Numbered from the stretch's first letter, positions 16,966 through 25,831 are shown. The stretch: DNA of 64,000 nt from Sphingobacterium bambusae (GCF_033955345.1 NZ_CP138332.1:1116001-1180000), one strand, 5' to 3'. Notes: a model not told the origin generated them from the sequence alone. Numbers and translations are program-made.

Positions 16966-19900
16966 TATCCTTTTAAACTATCTACTTTATTTTTTCGTCC
17001 TATTTTTTCCTGTAAATACTGGAAAAACATAAAAAGCAATGGGATCACAAACACGCCTAGTAGCACGCCACTAAGCATACCCATCGCCGCCCCCGTGCTG
17101 ATGGACTTATTTCCGGAGGCAGCACCGCCTGTGGCCAGCATTAGCGGAATCATACCAACCATAAAGGCCAATGATGTCATGATAATTGGCCGTAAGCGGG
17201 CCTTCGCTCCTTCCAATGCCGCATCTTTGATGGATAATCCAGCCCGACGGCGCTGTACCGCGAACTCGATAATCAGGATCGCATTTTTTGCCAACAAGCC
17301 GATCAACATGATTAAGCCTACCTGTACATAAATATTATTATCTAAACCGATCGCTTTGATACCCAGAAACGCCCCGATAATACCGGTCGGAATAGACAAG
17401 AGTACCGCCAATGGCAGGAGGTAACTTTCGTACTGCGCGGAAAGCAGGAAATACACAAATAGCAGACTCAAGGTTAAGATGAAAACCGTTTGATTGCCGG
17501 AAGACTTTTCCTCCAAGCTCAAGCCTGTCCACTCGTAACTATAGTCTCTCGGCAACTTGCTCAACACGTTTTTCTCCAAACCATCCATGATGGCTCCATT
17601 GCTCGTACCGGGATTTGCCACGACATTAATTGTCAACGAGTTGTAGAGATTGTAGCGACTAACAGACTCCGGTCCATATACCTTACTTAAGGTCACGAGC
17701 GATTTCACAGGCAACATCTGTCCCTGATCATTGCGCACGAAGATCTCATTAAACGCCTCTTGATCCATGCGGAATACCCCATCGGCCTTGATATTGATGC
17801 GATAAAACTTACCGAAACGCGAGAAATTGAGCGATTGATCACCCGAAAAATACGTCTGGATAGCACCCAACATCGTACTGACGTCAACACCCATCTGCGC
17901 CGCTTTTTCCTCATCCACCTCTAATTCTAATTGCGGAAAATCAGCACGGAACATCGTGTATGCATATTGCACCCCCGGCATCTGCATAATCTGTCCGATT
18001 ACATTATCGGCCATGGCCTTTAGCGAAGCCGGGTCTTTTCCCATACGGTCTTGCAAGACAAGCTCCGCACCGGAGGTAACCCCATAGCCATCTACTGGCG
18101 GCATACGAAATGCCATGGCTGTACCTTCTTTAATAGCGGCAAATTTTTCGGAAATCATACCATTGATCACTTCAATATCTTTGACCTCACCACGCGCTTT
18201 AGGCTCTTTCAGCTTCACGAAGCCCAGAGCATAGGCCGGTCCGGCACTATTATTCAAAATATTGAAACCTGTGATCCCTGAATTGCTCTCTACAGCCTCC
18301 ATATCCGTGAGCAAGCTGTCAATTCGTTTGGCGACAGCCGTAGTACGATCAAGTGCGGTACCGGGAGGCATACTCAAACTATAGACAATAAAATTATCAT
18401 CTTCCATTGGTACAAAGCTGCGCGATGTACTGTTCATCAAATAACCGGCCGCGGCAACAGTAATCAAGATAAGCAGCGCAGCGAGCCATTTTTTTGCAGC
18501 AAGGAAACGCACTCCTCCAACATAACGATTGGTCATATTCTCAAAGCTGGAATTAAACGCCACAAAAAAGCGCTTTCCAAAGCCTTGAGGCTTAGCGTCG
18601 CCATGTGTGCCATCTCCATGCTCATTTTTAAGCAGCAAGGCACACAGTGCTGGCGTTAGCGTCAAGGCATTGACCGCTGAAATAATAATTGCAATGGCTA
18701 ATGTGTAGGCAAACTGCTTGTAAAAAAGACCGGAAGACCCCGTCATAAAACCAATCGGAATAAACACCGCAGCCATAACCATGGTAATCGAAATAACGGC
18801 ACCGGTAATTTCACTCATTGCCTGATGGGTAGCCTCACGTCCCGTAAGCGTACTACCTTCCATCTTACTATGCACCGCTTCGACCACGACAATCGCATCA
18901 TCGACCACAATACCGATAGCGAGCACCAATGCAAAAAGCGTCAGGATATTGATGGTAAAACCAAAAATCAATAAGAAAAAGAAAGTCCCCACAATGGCCA
19001 CCGGCACCGCAATGGCCGGAATAATGGTGGAACGGAAATCTTGCAAAAACAAGAACACGACGATAAACACCAAAATAAATGCTTCGATCAAGGTCGATTT
19101 AACCTGTCCGGTTGCTTCATCAAGGCGGTCTTTCGTACTCATCACACTGCCGTACTTAATGCCCGGAGGGAATGTACGAGAAGCGCGCAAAATTTCTTCG
19201 CGAACGCCTACCTCAATAGCGTTGGCATTGGAGCCTGATGTTTGCAAAATAGCAACCGTTACGGCATTTTTCCCGTTCATGGAGTTGTCTCCACTGTAGC
19301 TAATCGAGCCAAACTCGATCCGCGCGACATCCTTCAACCGTACGAGATCTGCTCCATTTCGCTTGACGACGATTTGCTCATATTGCTCCGGAAGATTTTT
19401 CTTCCCTTTATAACGAATCACATATTCCAGCGCAGCTTTTGATTCTTCGCCCAACTTTCCGGGAGCCGATTCCAAACTTTGACTTGCAATAGCTGCCGTT
19501 ACATCTTGTGGAATAAGGCCATAGTTAGCCATACGTTCCGGATTTAACCATACCCGCATGGAATAGTCTTTCATACCGAATACCTGCGCCTGACCCACGC
19601 CCGGCACACGCTTGATCTGCGGAATCAAGTTGATATTGACATAGTTTTGCAGAAACAGCTCGTCGTACTTTGCGTTATCTTCAGTATACACGTTGAAGAT
19701 CATAATCATACTATTCTGCTGCTTGGAGGTGGTCAAGCCCATGCGTACCACTTCCTGCGGCAGTATAGGCGTCGCTTGTTGCACACGGTTTTGCACGTTT
19801 ACAGCAGCTTGGTCAGGGTCTACCCCCTGCTTAAAGACAATACGCACCGAAAAAGTACCATCATTACTCGCGGTAGAGGTAATGTATTGCATATTTTCTA

Positions 19901-20114
19901 CCCCGTTAATCTGCTCTTCCAGTGGCGTTACCACAGAGCGGATCACGGCTTCACTGTTTCCTCCCGGATAGCTACCACTAACCATAACGGTAGGTGGTGC
20001 AATATCGGGAAAGCGGGTTATCGGCAAACTGATCATACCGATAACACCCAGTATGACGATCACCACAGAAATTACCGTGGCAAATACCGGTCTATCTATA
20101 ATTTTCTTTAACAT
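16965..20114 (-). CDS. RND multidrug efflux pump, HAE1 (AcrB) family
   Basis: The inner-membrane proton/drug antiporter of the tripartite pump. The 1049 residues match AcrB-type proteins: TM1 at the extreme N-terminus (VFATVISVVIVILGVIGM), a large periplasmic loop, TM2-6, a second loop and TM8-12. The proton-relay Asp-Asp pair is in GIVVDDAIVVVEAV (TM4), and the essential Lys in LIGLLAKNAILIIEFA (TM10). Known substrates of the family include dyes, detergents, macrolides, beta-lactams and tetracyclines; specificity here is unknown. It follows the adaptor by 31 nt. No TetR repressor adjoins, unlike acrAB; the nearest regulators are the LytTR two-component pair. Confidence 0.95.
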   Translation of the reverse strand: MLKKIIDRPVFATVISVVIVILGVIGMISLPITRFPDIAPPTVMVSGSYPGGNSEAVIRSVVTPLEEQINGVENMQYITSTASNDGTFSVRIVFKQGVDPDQAAVNVQNRVQQATPILPQEVVRMGLTTSKQQNSMIMIFNVYTEDNAKYDELFLQNYVNINLIPQIKRVPGVGQAQVFGMKDYSMRVWLNPERMANYGLIPQDVTAAIASQSLESAPGKLGEESKAALEYVIRYKGKKNLPEQYEQIVVKRNGADLVRLKDVARIEFGSISYSGDNSMNGKNAVTVAILQTSGSNANAIEVGVREEILRASRTFPPGIKYGSVMSTKDRLDEATGQVKSTLIEAFILVFIVVFLFLQDFRSTIIPAIAVPVAIVGTFFFLLIFGFTINILTLFALVLAIGIVVDDAIVVVEAVHSKMEGSTLTGREATHQAMSEITGAVISITMVMAAVFIPIGFMTGSSGLFYKQFAYTLAIAIIISAVNALTLTPALCALLLKNEHGDGTHGDAKPQGFGKRFFVAFNSSFENMTNRYVGGVRFLAAKKWLAALLILITVAAAGYLMNSTSRSFVPMEDDNFIVYSLSMPPGTALDRTTAVAKRIDSLLTDMEAVESNSGITGFNILNNSAGPAYALGFVKLKEPKARGEVKDIEVINGMISEKFAAIKEGTAMAFRMPPVDGYGVTSGAELVLQDRMGKDPASLKAMADNVIGQIMQMPGVQYAYTMFRADFPQLELEVDEEKAAQMGVDVSTMLGAIQTYFSGDQSLNFSRFGKFYRINIKADGVFRMDQEAFNEIFVRNDQGQMLPVKSLVTLSKVYGPESVSRYNLYNSLTINVVANPGTSNGAIMDGLEKNVLSKLPRDYSYEWTGLSLEEKSSGNQTVFILTLSLLFVYFLLSAQYESYLLPLAVLLSIPTGIIGAFLGIKAIGLDNNIYVQVGLIMLIGLLAKNAILIIEFAVQRRRAGLSIKDAALEGAKARLRPIIMTSLAFMVGMIPLMLATGGAASGNKSISTGAAMGMLSGVLLGVFVIPLLFMFFQYLQEKIGRKNKVDSLKG

Positions 20115-20145
20115 CTTATTCTATTTAATCGTGTCGTGTAGCCTA

Positions 20146-21279
20146 TTACTGCTGCGCAGCTGCTTGTTTTCCTGCTGTAGGCTTCACCGGCATACCCTCG
20201 GCTAACACATCAATCCGGTTTAGGGCAATCTTTTCACCAGCCTGCAGCCCCGATTTAACGATATACTGATCGGCCGTGTGTCCAGCGATCTCGATAGGTT
20301 TCATGGCGACCTTGTTGCTATCTGCCAGTGCAAACACAAAATATTTATTCTGAATATCTTTTACACTAGCCATCGGAATGGTAAGTACCTGTTTCAGGTT
20401 TTTCCGAATCACGATCTTGCCCGAACCTCCCGAACGCAAAACCCGATCTGGATTGGCAAAAACAGCTTTAAGCGGTACACTCCCCGTCATCCGATCGACA
20501 TTACCACTGGCCGATTCGATACGTCCTGTTTGCGCATAGACCGTCCCCGTCGCCATAATGAGCTCAACAGTGTTCATCCCGGCGTCTTCCTGCTGATCTT
20601 GCATAAAGGCGATATAATCCGCTTCACTTAAGGAGAAGTAAACCAGCACCTGGTTGATTTCCGAAAGGGTGGTGAGTGGCGTAGCATCGGTTGGCGTAAT
20701 CAGGTTGCCCACGCGATTAGGAATACGGCCAATATAGCCGCTCACGGGTGCTTTAATTAACGTAAAGCCCGCATTTATGCGGGATGATCCGAGCGTTGCT
20801 TTGGCCTGTGCCACCTGTGCTTTGGCTGCAGCATAGTTCGCCTCTGCCGTTTGCAATTGCAGTTCGGTTACCACCTTGCCCGTCACCAAAGGTTTTATCT
20901 TTTGTAATTCAATGCGCGCACTCTCTTCGGCTGCCTGAGCAGCCAATAACTGTGCTTGGCTATTTTCAACCTGCTCGTTGTACACATCATCTTTGATCTT
21001 AAAAAGCGTCTGCCCCTGTTGCACATAGTCACCTTCTTTTACATAGATCGTTGCTAAATAACCCGACACCTGTGCTTTGACATCAACATTTACCAGACCT
21101 TCTATCGTACCCGGATACCGCTGTTCTACCGCTGCATCCGTTGGTTGCACGGCCATAAAATCGACATCTACCGGAGCCGACTCATAACTTTCCTGTTGAT
21201 GGCCAGCACAAGAAGATAACAAGAGAGCACACAGCAAGTAGGCTGCTCCCTTCTTTAGTAATAAAAATCGCGTTGTCAT
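20146..21279 (-). CDS. RND efflux periplasmic adaptor (AcrA/MexA family)
   Basis: Links the RND pump to the outer-membrane channel. It has 377 residues with a lipoprotein signal (lipobox LLLSSCAGH, Cys24), then barrel-sandwich/lipoyl halves (VKAQVSGYLATIYVKEGDYV and FTLIKAPVSGYIGRI) separated by an alpha-hairpin of about 60 residues rich in Gln and Ala, then beta-barrel and membrane-proximal domains. It is the first gene of the three-gene operon. The 67-nt leader and a LytTR-like direct repeat lie upstream. Confidence 0.93.
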   Translation of the reverse strand: MTTRFLLLKKGAAYLLCALLLSSCAGHQQESYESAPVDVDFMAVQPTDAAVEQRYPGTIEGLVNVDVKAQVSGYLATIYVKEGDYVQQGQTLFKIKDDVYNEQVENSQAQLLAAQAAEESARIELQKIKPLVTGKVVTELQLQTAEANYAAAKAQVAQAKATLGSSRINAGFTLIKAPVSGYIGRIPNRVGNLITPTDATPLTTLSEINQVLVYFSLSEADYIAFMQDQQEDAGMNTVELIMATGTVYAQTGRIESASGNVDRMTGSVPLKAVFANPDRVLRSGGSGKIVIRKNLKQVLTIPMASVKDIQNKYFVFALADSNKVAMKPIEIAGHTADQYIVKSGLQAGEKIALNRIDVLAEGMPVKPTAGKQAAAQQ

Positions 21280-21327
21280 GTTTACCGAGTTATATTTTCA
21301 GCGACAAAACAACAAAAACTGGGAAAT

Positions 21328-21335
21328 GAAAAATA
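21328..21335 (-). promoter_or_regulatory. Candidate -7 element of the RND operon
   Basis: On the minus strand TATTTTTC differs from TAnnTTTG by one base. No -33 TTG is present; instead the candidate LytTR repeats cover that position, the layout expected of an activator-dependent promoter (inference). Confidence 0.35.
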
Positions 21336-21345
21336 GAATTATTTG

Positions 21346-21375
21346 ACCGAACCGTTGTTTTTTGGTACCGAATCG
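21346..21375. promoter_or_regulatory. Candidate LytTR direct-repeat operator of the RND operon
   Basis: ACCGAACCG (21346-21354) and ACCGAATCG (21367-21375) are direct repeats matching at 8 of 9 bases, separated by exactly 12 bp, so their starts are 21 bp or two helical turns apart. LytTR regulators are known to bind two roughly 9-bp direct repeats with this spacing. The LytTR regulator gene lies about 500 bp away, and the repeats sit just upstream of the RND adaptor promoter. Confidence 0.5.
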
Positions 21376-21507
21376 ACATCGGTTTTCAGGGTAAGTTTAA
21401 AGGAGACAAACAGCACACTTATCTGCCAAATCGATAAAAAGACAAGAGCCTGAGAAGAGATTCGATTAATCACTTTCTAAACAGCCTAGCCCTCCCGAAC
21501 AAATCAG

Positions 21508-21840
21508 TTAATGGCCTGCCGTCTTAGAAAAGGCGTTGATGACAATCACGCCACTAATGATCAGGAGCATGCCCAATACTGCAGGCAAATCTAGGGTCTG
21601 CTTAAAAATCACGACGGAAACTGCTGCCGTAAGCACAATTCCCAAGCCCGCCCATATCGCGTATGCGATCCCTAAAGGAATGTATTTTAGCGCTTGTGAC
21701 AGAAAGAAGAAGCAAGCGATGTAGGCTAAAACCATCACGATAGTGGGCACAGGTTTTGAAAATCCTTTGGACACCTGCAAAAAACTTGATCCGGTCACTT
21801 CGAGAAGAATGGCTAAGGCCAAATACATATATTTCATCAT
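21508..21840 (-). CDS. Small multidrug resistance (SMR) efflux protein
   Basis: A 110-residue four-TM proton-coupled exporter of the EmrE/QacE/SugE family. Membrane-embedded Glu14 (ALAILLEVTGSSFL), the residue shared by substrate and protons, is present, as are YAIWAGLG in TM3 and LIISGVIVIN in TM4. Members pump quaternary ammonium compounds or guanidinium; the sequence does not settle which. It follows the LytTR response regulator with a 6-nt gap, so it is very probably cotranscribed with the two-component system, which ties that system to efflux. Confidence 0.93.
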   Translation of the reverse strand: MMKYMYLALAILLEVTGSSFLQVSKGFSKPVPTIVMVLAYIACFFFLSQALKYIPLGIAYAIWAGLGIVLTAAVSVVIFKQTLDLPAVLGMLLIISGVIVINAFSKTAGH

Positions 21841-21846
21841 AAAAAA

Positions 21847-22605
21847 TTAAAAGTCTAGCCAATTCTTGAGTAACATGGCTTTATCGCGACTGACGACAAC
21901 TTCTACAGTAGGGTTTTTCTTGATCTCCAGTTTGAGCTTGCCATTGAAGTAATTGTGTACTCGCACAATAGCGTCGACATGAACAATAAATTGGCGGTTG
22001 GCCCGAAAAAACAGTTTGGGATCCAACTGTTGCTCCAGTTCTTCCATCGTCTGCGGTATAATCTCCTCCTGCCCGTCACGCAGCTTTGCTCGCGTAATTT
22101 TTAATTCCGAGTAAAAGAAAGCAATATCTTCCAACAGCACTGTTTTGTAGCCATCCCGAAATGGCAACAGAAATCGCTTTCTATATTCCTTAGGCTTAAA
22201 AAGTTCCAACACACTGCCCAAAGAAACATTTTGCATCACCGAAAGCTGTCCGTGTTCCACTTTGGTAAGCGCCGCTTTTAACTCATCGGATTCAATCGGC
22301 TTCAACAAATAGTCGATACCATTGTGCTTGAACGCACGAAGTGCATATTCGTCGTAGGCCGTTGTAAATACTACGGGCGCAGCTATACTCACTTTGTCGA
22401 ATATCTCAAAGCTTAAACCATCCGACAGCCGCACATCCATCAAGACCACATCCGGATGCGGATGATAGGAGAACCATTTGATACTATCGGCAATACAATC
22501 CAACACCGCTAGAATTTCTGCCTCTGGATAGAGCACCTTCAACAGACGCCGTAAACGATCGGCGTTAGGTTTTTCATCTTCAATGATTACAATTTTCGCT
22601 ATCAT
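21847..22605 (-). CDS. LytTR-family response regulator
   Basis: A 252-residue two-component regulator: receiver domain (about 1-120) with the phospho-acceptor Asp57 in VVLMDVRLSDG and the acidic pair Glu9/Asp10 (plus Glu11), and a LytTR DNA-binding domain (about 150-252). It overlaps the kinase gene by 4 nt (ATGA), so the pair is coupled. It precedes an SMR gene by 6 nt. Its likely targets are its own unit and the RND operon, where a direct repeat with LytTR-type geometry is found (inference). Confidence 0.92.
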   Translation of the reverse strand: MIAKIVIIEDEKPNADRLRRLLKVLYPEAEILAVLDCIADSIKWFSYHPHPDVVLMDVRLSDGLSFEIFDKVSIAAPVVFTTAYDEYALRAFKHNGIDYLLKPIESDELKAALTKVEHGQLSVMQNVSLGSVLELFKPKEYRKRFLLPFRDGYKTVLLEDIAFFYSELKITRAKLRDGQEEIIPQTMEELEQQLDPKLFFRANRQFIVHVDAIVRVHNYFNGKLKLEIKKNPTVEVVVSRDKAMLLKNWLDF

Positions 22606-23690
22606 CGCTGTATTAGAGGAATAATGACTTTAAATAAATTATCTTCTTGAAGCACCTGCGGCCTACGCACAGACAGCAAAGCGTACCGCCGTTTGATATT
22701 TTCAATGCCGATACCCGACGTCTCCAACGTTTTATCGATCGGCAAACAGCTATTCTCAACCACTAAGGTATCTTCGTTTTCAGTATAGATACGCACCAAA
22801 AGAGGATCTTTCTTGTTTGTTTTATTATGTTTTAGAGCATTTTCGACCAGCAATTGCAGGGTCAGTGGTGGCGTGTAAAGGGATAAGGCTAATGGCGCGA
22901 CATTAATTTCAAATTGGACACCTTCACCAAATCTATTTTCAATCAAGAAGATATAGGAGTTGAGAAAACGTAGCTCATCTTCCAAGGAAATCATATCTCG
23001 CTTAGAATTGACCAACATATAGCGGTATATCTTGGAAAAGTTTTCGGCATATTCGTAACCCAATTGTTGATCTTCTAGAATAAGTTCGGAAAGTACCGAG
23101 AGGTTGTTGAACACAAAATGTGGGTCTATCTGTAATTTTAGCGAGTGAAGTTCGGCCTCGGTGGCCAATTGGTTTAGTTCAGCAGCATGTACGGCTGCGT
23201 TTTTCCAATTTTGGATCAGGTAATTTCCGGTATTGACCGCCATAATCATAAAGGCGATCATCACACTTACCACGGTCCATTGTAACATTCCCCGTGTTTC
23301 TTCCATCGATACCTCGCGCCATATGCCCCCACAATCGGTATCGATAACAAGAGCAACCACAGAATCAGCGATCAGGTTAATCAGTAAAACACTAAAAAAG
23401 ATAAGCGATGACTCTAACAGAAATCGTTTCGTGGGACTAACCGTCCACGAAATACGTTTATTAAGCCTAGCACTGATAAAGATGCTCGATTCGGAATAGG
23501 CAAAACATAAGACAAAGGAAAATAGAAGGTCCGCAATGGTCGATGGACGACTAAAATATCCATTCCAATAAGATGAAAATGGATCGATAATATACGTCAC
23601 CAGATAGAGCAGTACCAATGCAAAAAAGACAAGCAAAATGCGCTTGCGACTATTACTTAAAAAACTGTCCCTCATATTATTCAATCCCAT
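22602..23690 (-). CDS. LytS-like (YehU family) sensor histidine kinase
   Basis: A 362-residue membrane kinase: about four hydrophobic segments in the first 150 residues, then a His_kinase domain with the phospho-acceptor His in LQIDPHFVFNNLSVLSELI and an ATPase part with LLVENALKHN and SGIGIENIKRRYALL. The frame is open to 23837, but the start is taken as the ATG at 23690: the upstream residues are not kinase-like, and a TACCTTTG -7 element lies at 23728-23735, inside the longer frame. ATG 23675 is an alternative. It is the first gene of the kinase-regulator-SMR unit. The signal sensed is unknown. Confidence 0.88.
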   Translation of the reverse strand: MGLNNMRDSFLSNSRKRILLVFFALVLLYLVTYIIDPFSSYWNGYFSRPSTIADLLFSFVLCFAYSESSIFISARLNKRISWTVSPTKRFLLESSLIFFSVLLINLIADSVVALVIDTDCGGIWREVSMEETRGMLQWTVVSVMIAFMIMAVNTGNYLIQNWKNAAVHAAELNQLATEAELHSLKLQIDPHFVFNNLSVLSELILEDQQLGYEYAENFSKIYRYMLVNSKRDMISLEDELRFLNSYIFLIENRFGEGVQFEINVAPLALSLYTPPLTLQLLVENALKHNKTNKKDPLLVRIYTENEDTLVVENSCLPIDKTLETSGIGIENIKRRYALLSVRRPQVLQEDNLFKVIIPLIQR

Positions 23691-24060
23691 ATTGCCATCT
23701 CGATATTGATTACGCCTAAAACATATACAAAGGTAAGCGATGTAGCCTGTATTAGCATGATTTTCCTCCTGTACTGTATTTTTACCCAACCGAACTGTAC
23801 AATGCAGGTACTGAAGCCGATGCCCTGCTGCTACCATTCCCTACCCTATGGCTATAGCAGCACAATCATCGAGCGGCAATAGAAGCTTATCACTTATTTT
23901 CAAATTGTTATACAAGGGTCGACTGCACACCGATTTAATTAAACTGTCTAAGCTGTAAAACGAGTAAAGGCGATTTTAAAAATCGCCTCTACAACTGCTA
24001 TTATTTTTTTCTAAAGTCCATCAGCGACCTCCTCTGTCACGCATTCAGGACATATCTGCT
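23691..24060. promoter_or_regulatory. Control region upstream of the two-component efflux unit
   Basis: No gene is seen in these 370 bases. TACCTTTG on the minus strand (23728-23735) is a TAnnTTTG element for the kinase. ACCGAACTG (23789-23797) and ACTGAAGCC (23810-23818) resemble the RND operator half-sites and start exactly 21 bp apart, but the second copy is poor. A hairpin, AGGCGATTTT (23968-23977) with AAAATCGCCT (23979-23988), probably ends the aldo/keto reductase transcript at the far side. Confidence 0.4.
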
Positions 24061-25044
24061 TTATAAATTTTCTAAAGCTTCTCCAATCATTGCCAATTCG
24101 GAAGCACTTAGATTAAACTGCATTGCTTTTGCGTTCGACACGGCTTGCTCTTTGTTTCTCGCGCCAGCTAGCACCACAGTTATCGCTGGTTGTAAAGTTG
24201 TCCAGCGTAGCACTAGCTGCGCCAAGCTAGCGCCCTTATCTTCAGCCAAGGGCCGGATACTGTCTAGAAAACCCGATATATCTTTATCTTGGAACTTTTT
24301 GAAATACTGCTGTCGATGGTCACCTTCATTTAAAGAGGTCTCGCCACGGTATTTTCCGGTCAGCAATCCGCGCTCCATCGGGCTGTAGGCGATGATCCCT
24401 AGAGTATGCTCTGCGGCATAAGGCACCAATTCCTTTTCAATAGCCCTATTCAACATACTGTAGGGAACTTGATTGCTCACGATAGCTAAGCTTTCCCGGG
24501 CTTCATGTAGCTGCTGAACATTGTAGTTACACACCCCGGCTGCGCGGATTTTACCCTGTTGTAGCAAAAGTTCCATTGCCTCCATCGTCTCACTGATCGG
24601 CGTTGTGCTATCAGGCCAATGTATTTGTAAAAGATCAATGTAATCTGTGCCCAAGCGTTGTAAACTATCCTCCACTTCTTTAATCACACTTTCTTTTGCC
24701 GCATATTTGTAGACGTCGATTTCTTGTCCATTATTATTTTTCGTGTGCATGGCAAAATCGCCTTTGGGGCTTTGCAGATCCCAACGCATCCCAAACTTGG
24801 TCAATAGCTGCACCTTGTCGCGCGCAATATCTTTGATCGCCTCGCCCACAATTTCTTCGCTCGTGCCTTGTCCATAAATAGGTGCCGTATCAATAGCGGT
24901 AACTCCTTCGTCATAAGAAGCACGAATTGCCTCCACAGCGTCATGTCTATCGGTACTACCCCACATCCAGCCGCCGGCAGCCCACGCGCCAAAAGTAATG
25001 GTTGACAGCTTTAAATCACTTTCTCCTAATTTTCTATACTCCAT
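24061..25044 (-). CDS. Aldo/keto reductase
   Basis: A 327-residue NADPH-dependent oxidoreductase of the YdhF/Tas-like branch. The tetrad is visible: Asp and Tyr in AIDTAPIYGQGTSEE, Lys in LLTKFGMRWD and His in LLQIHWPDSTTP. It follows mdaB on the same strand by 50 nt, so the pair is likely an operon controlled from the mdaB-lysR intergenic region and may act on quinones or reactive aldehydes (inference). The substrate cannot be told from sequence. Confidence 0.85.
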   Translation of the reverse strand: MEYRKLGESDLKLSTITFGAWAAGGWMWGSTDRHDAVEAIRASYDEGVTAIDTAPIYGQGTSEEIVGEAIKDIARDKVQLLTKFGMRWDLQSPKGDFAMHTKNNNGQEIDVYKYAAKESVIKEVEDSLQRLGTDYIDLLQIHWPDSTTPISETMEAMELLLQQGKIRAAGVCNYNVQQLHEARESLAIVSNQVPYSMLNRAIEKELVPYAAEHTLGIIAYSPMERGLLTGKYRGETSLNEGDHRQQYFKKFQDKDISGFLDSIRPLAEDKGASLAQLVLRWTTLQPAITVVLAGARNKEQAVSNAKAMQFNLSASELAMIGEALENL

Positions 25045-25094
25045 GATTATCTATTTCGTTTTGTTTTTTGTATTTCTCCTGAACCTGCCGGAAG

Positions 25095-25709
25095 TTAAGC
25101 AATTTTCATTCCCCATTCTTCGGAAAACACCGCCTCCAGATGTTTCGTATACAATTGCATGTCACGTTCCACGTCCGCATTCTTCTCCACGTCATGGAAA
25201 TGAAAGCTTTTCAGCGGATGCATAGCCGCAAAAGCATTCATGCGGTGGAAACCGAAGAGCGGGCCGTCGTCGACGCTACGCTCATTAAAAAACTCGCCGG
25301 GCAACGTGAAGGCTGTTTCCGGTGCATTCCAGCTGCTGGTGACCATGTACTTGGTGCCCTGCAGCATACCACCTGTACCATAATTGATTGTCGGATCGGC
25401 TGATCGGCGACCGTCACTGCGGTAGATACCACGCTGATGTCCGGCCGTGAACACCTCGTCAATATATTTTTTAAATCCGAAAGGCAACTGAAACCACCAT
25501 ATGGGTGTATGGTAGATAACAATGTCAGCCCATACGAATTTCTCTACCTCTCGATCTGGCACATAGCCTTCAGCAATATTCGTCATTTTTAACTCTACAT
25601 CATCCATTGCTTCAAAAAAGGCTTGTGTTGTCTTGCTGACCGTCTCGTTAAAAGCTCCGTTAGAATGGGCAAACCGCTGCCCTCCGTTAATAATAAATAT
25701 TTTATTCAC
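25095..25709 (-). CDS. mdaB: MdaB-like NAD(P)H quinone reductase
   Basis: A 204-residue flavodoxin-fold protein that reduces quinones by two electrons, giving protection from redox cycling. FIINGGQRFAHSNG is the N-terminal flavin-phosphate loop, YHTPIWWFQLPFGFKKYIDE the middle motif, and YMVTSSWNAPETAF the later family stretch. The start is taken as the GTG at 25709, because it opens directly on the first strand and follows a TATTTTTG -7 element by 24 nt; the upstream in-frame ATG at 25760 lies before that element. Control is probably by the divergent LysR regulator through two palindromes. Confidence 0.85.
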   Translation of the reverse strand: MNKIFIINGGQRFAHSNGAFNETVSKTTQAFFEAMDDVELKMTNIAEGYVPDREVEKFVWADIVIYHTPIWWFQLPFGFKKYIDEVFTAGHQRGIYRSDGRRSADPTINYGTGGMLQGTKYMVTSSWNAPETAFTLPGEFFNERSVDDGPLFGFHRMNAFAAMHPLKSFHFHDVEKNADVERDMQLYTKHLEAVFSEEWGMKIA

Positions 25710-25733
25710 TGTTGTTCCCTGTTTTATGTAGCA

Positions 25734-25741
25734 CAAAAATA
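25734..25741 (-). promoter_or_regulatory. -7 element of mdaB
   Basis: TATTTTTG on the minus strand fits TAnnTTTG exactly. The expected -33 position falls near 25761-25765, just beside the palindromic operator. Confidence 0.4.
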
Positions 25742-25773
25742 GGACAAGCCTATTTATCATAAAAATAGATCAA

Positions 25774-25813
25774 ATAATAGGTAACTATTATTAAAATAAT
25801 AGGATACTATTAT
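25774..25813. promoter_or_regulatory. Tandem 18-bp palindromes in the mdaB-lysR intergenic region
   Basis: ATAATAGGTAACTATTAT (25774-25791) and ATAATAGGATACTATTAT (25796-25813) are two inverted repeats that differ only in the middle bases and start 22 bp apart. They lie between the divergent -7 elements of mdaB and the LysR gene. Two equal sites in phase on the DNA helix suggest cooperative binding by a dimeric regulator, most simply the adjacent LysR protein; the sites also contain the T-N11-A pattern of LysR operators. Confidence 0.65.
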
Positions 25814-25823
25814 ATCACTTCCT

Positions 25824-25831
25824 TACTTTTG
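25824..25831 (+). promoter_or_regulatory. -7 element of the LysR gene
   Basis: TACTTTTG fits TAnnTTTG. The palindrome at 25796-25813 covers its -33 region, so binding there should block or replace -33 recognition (inference). Confidence 0.4.

Noticed and set aside
23691-23837. N-terminal extension of the histidine kinase
   Set aside because: The extra residues have no kinase or membrane pattern, and a -7 element lies inside the extension.
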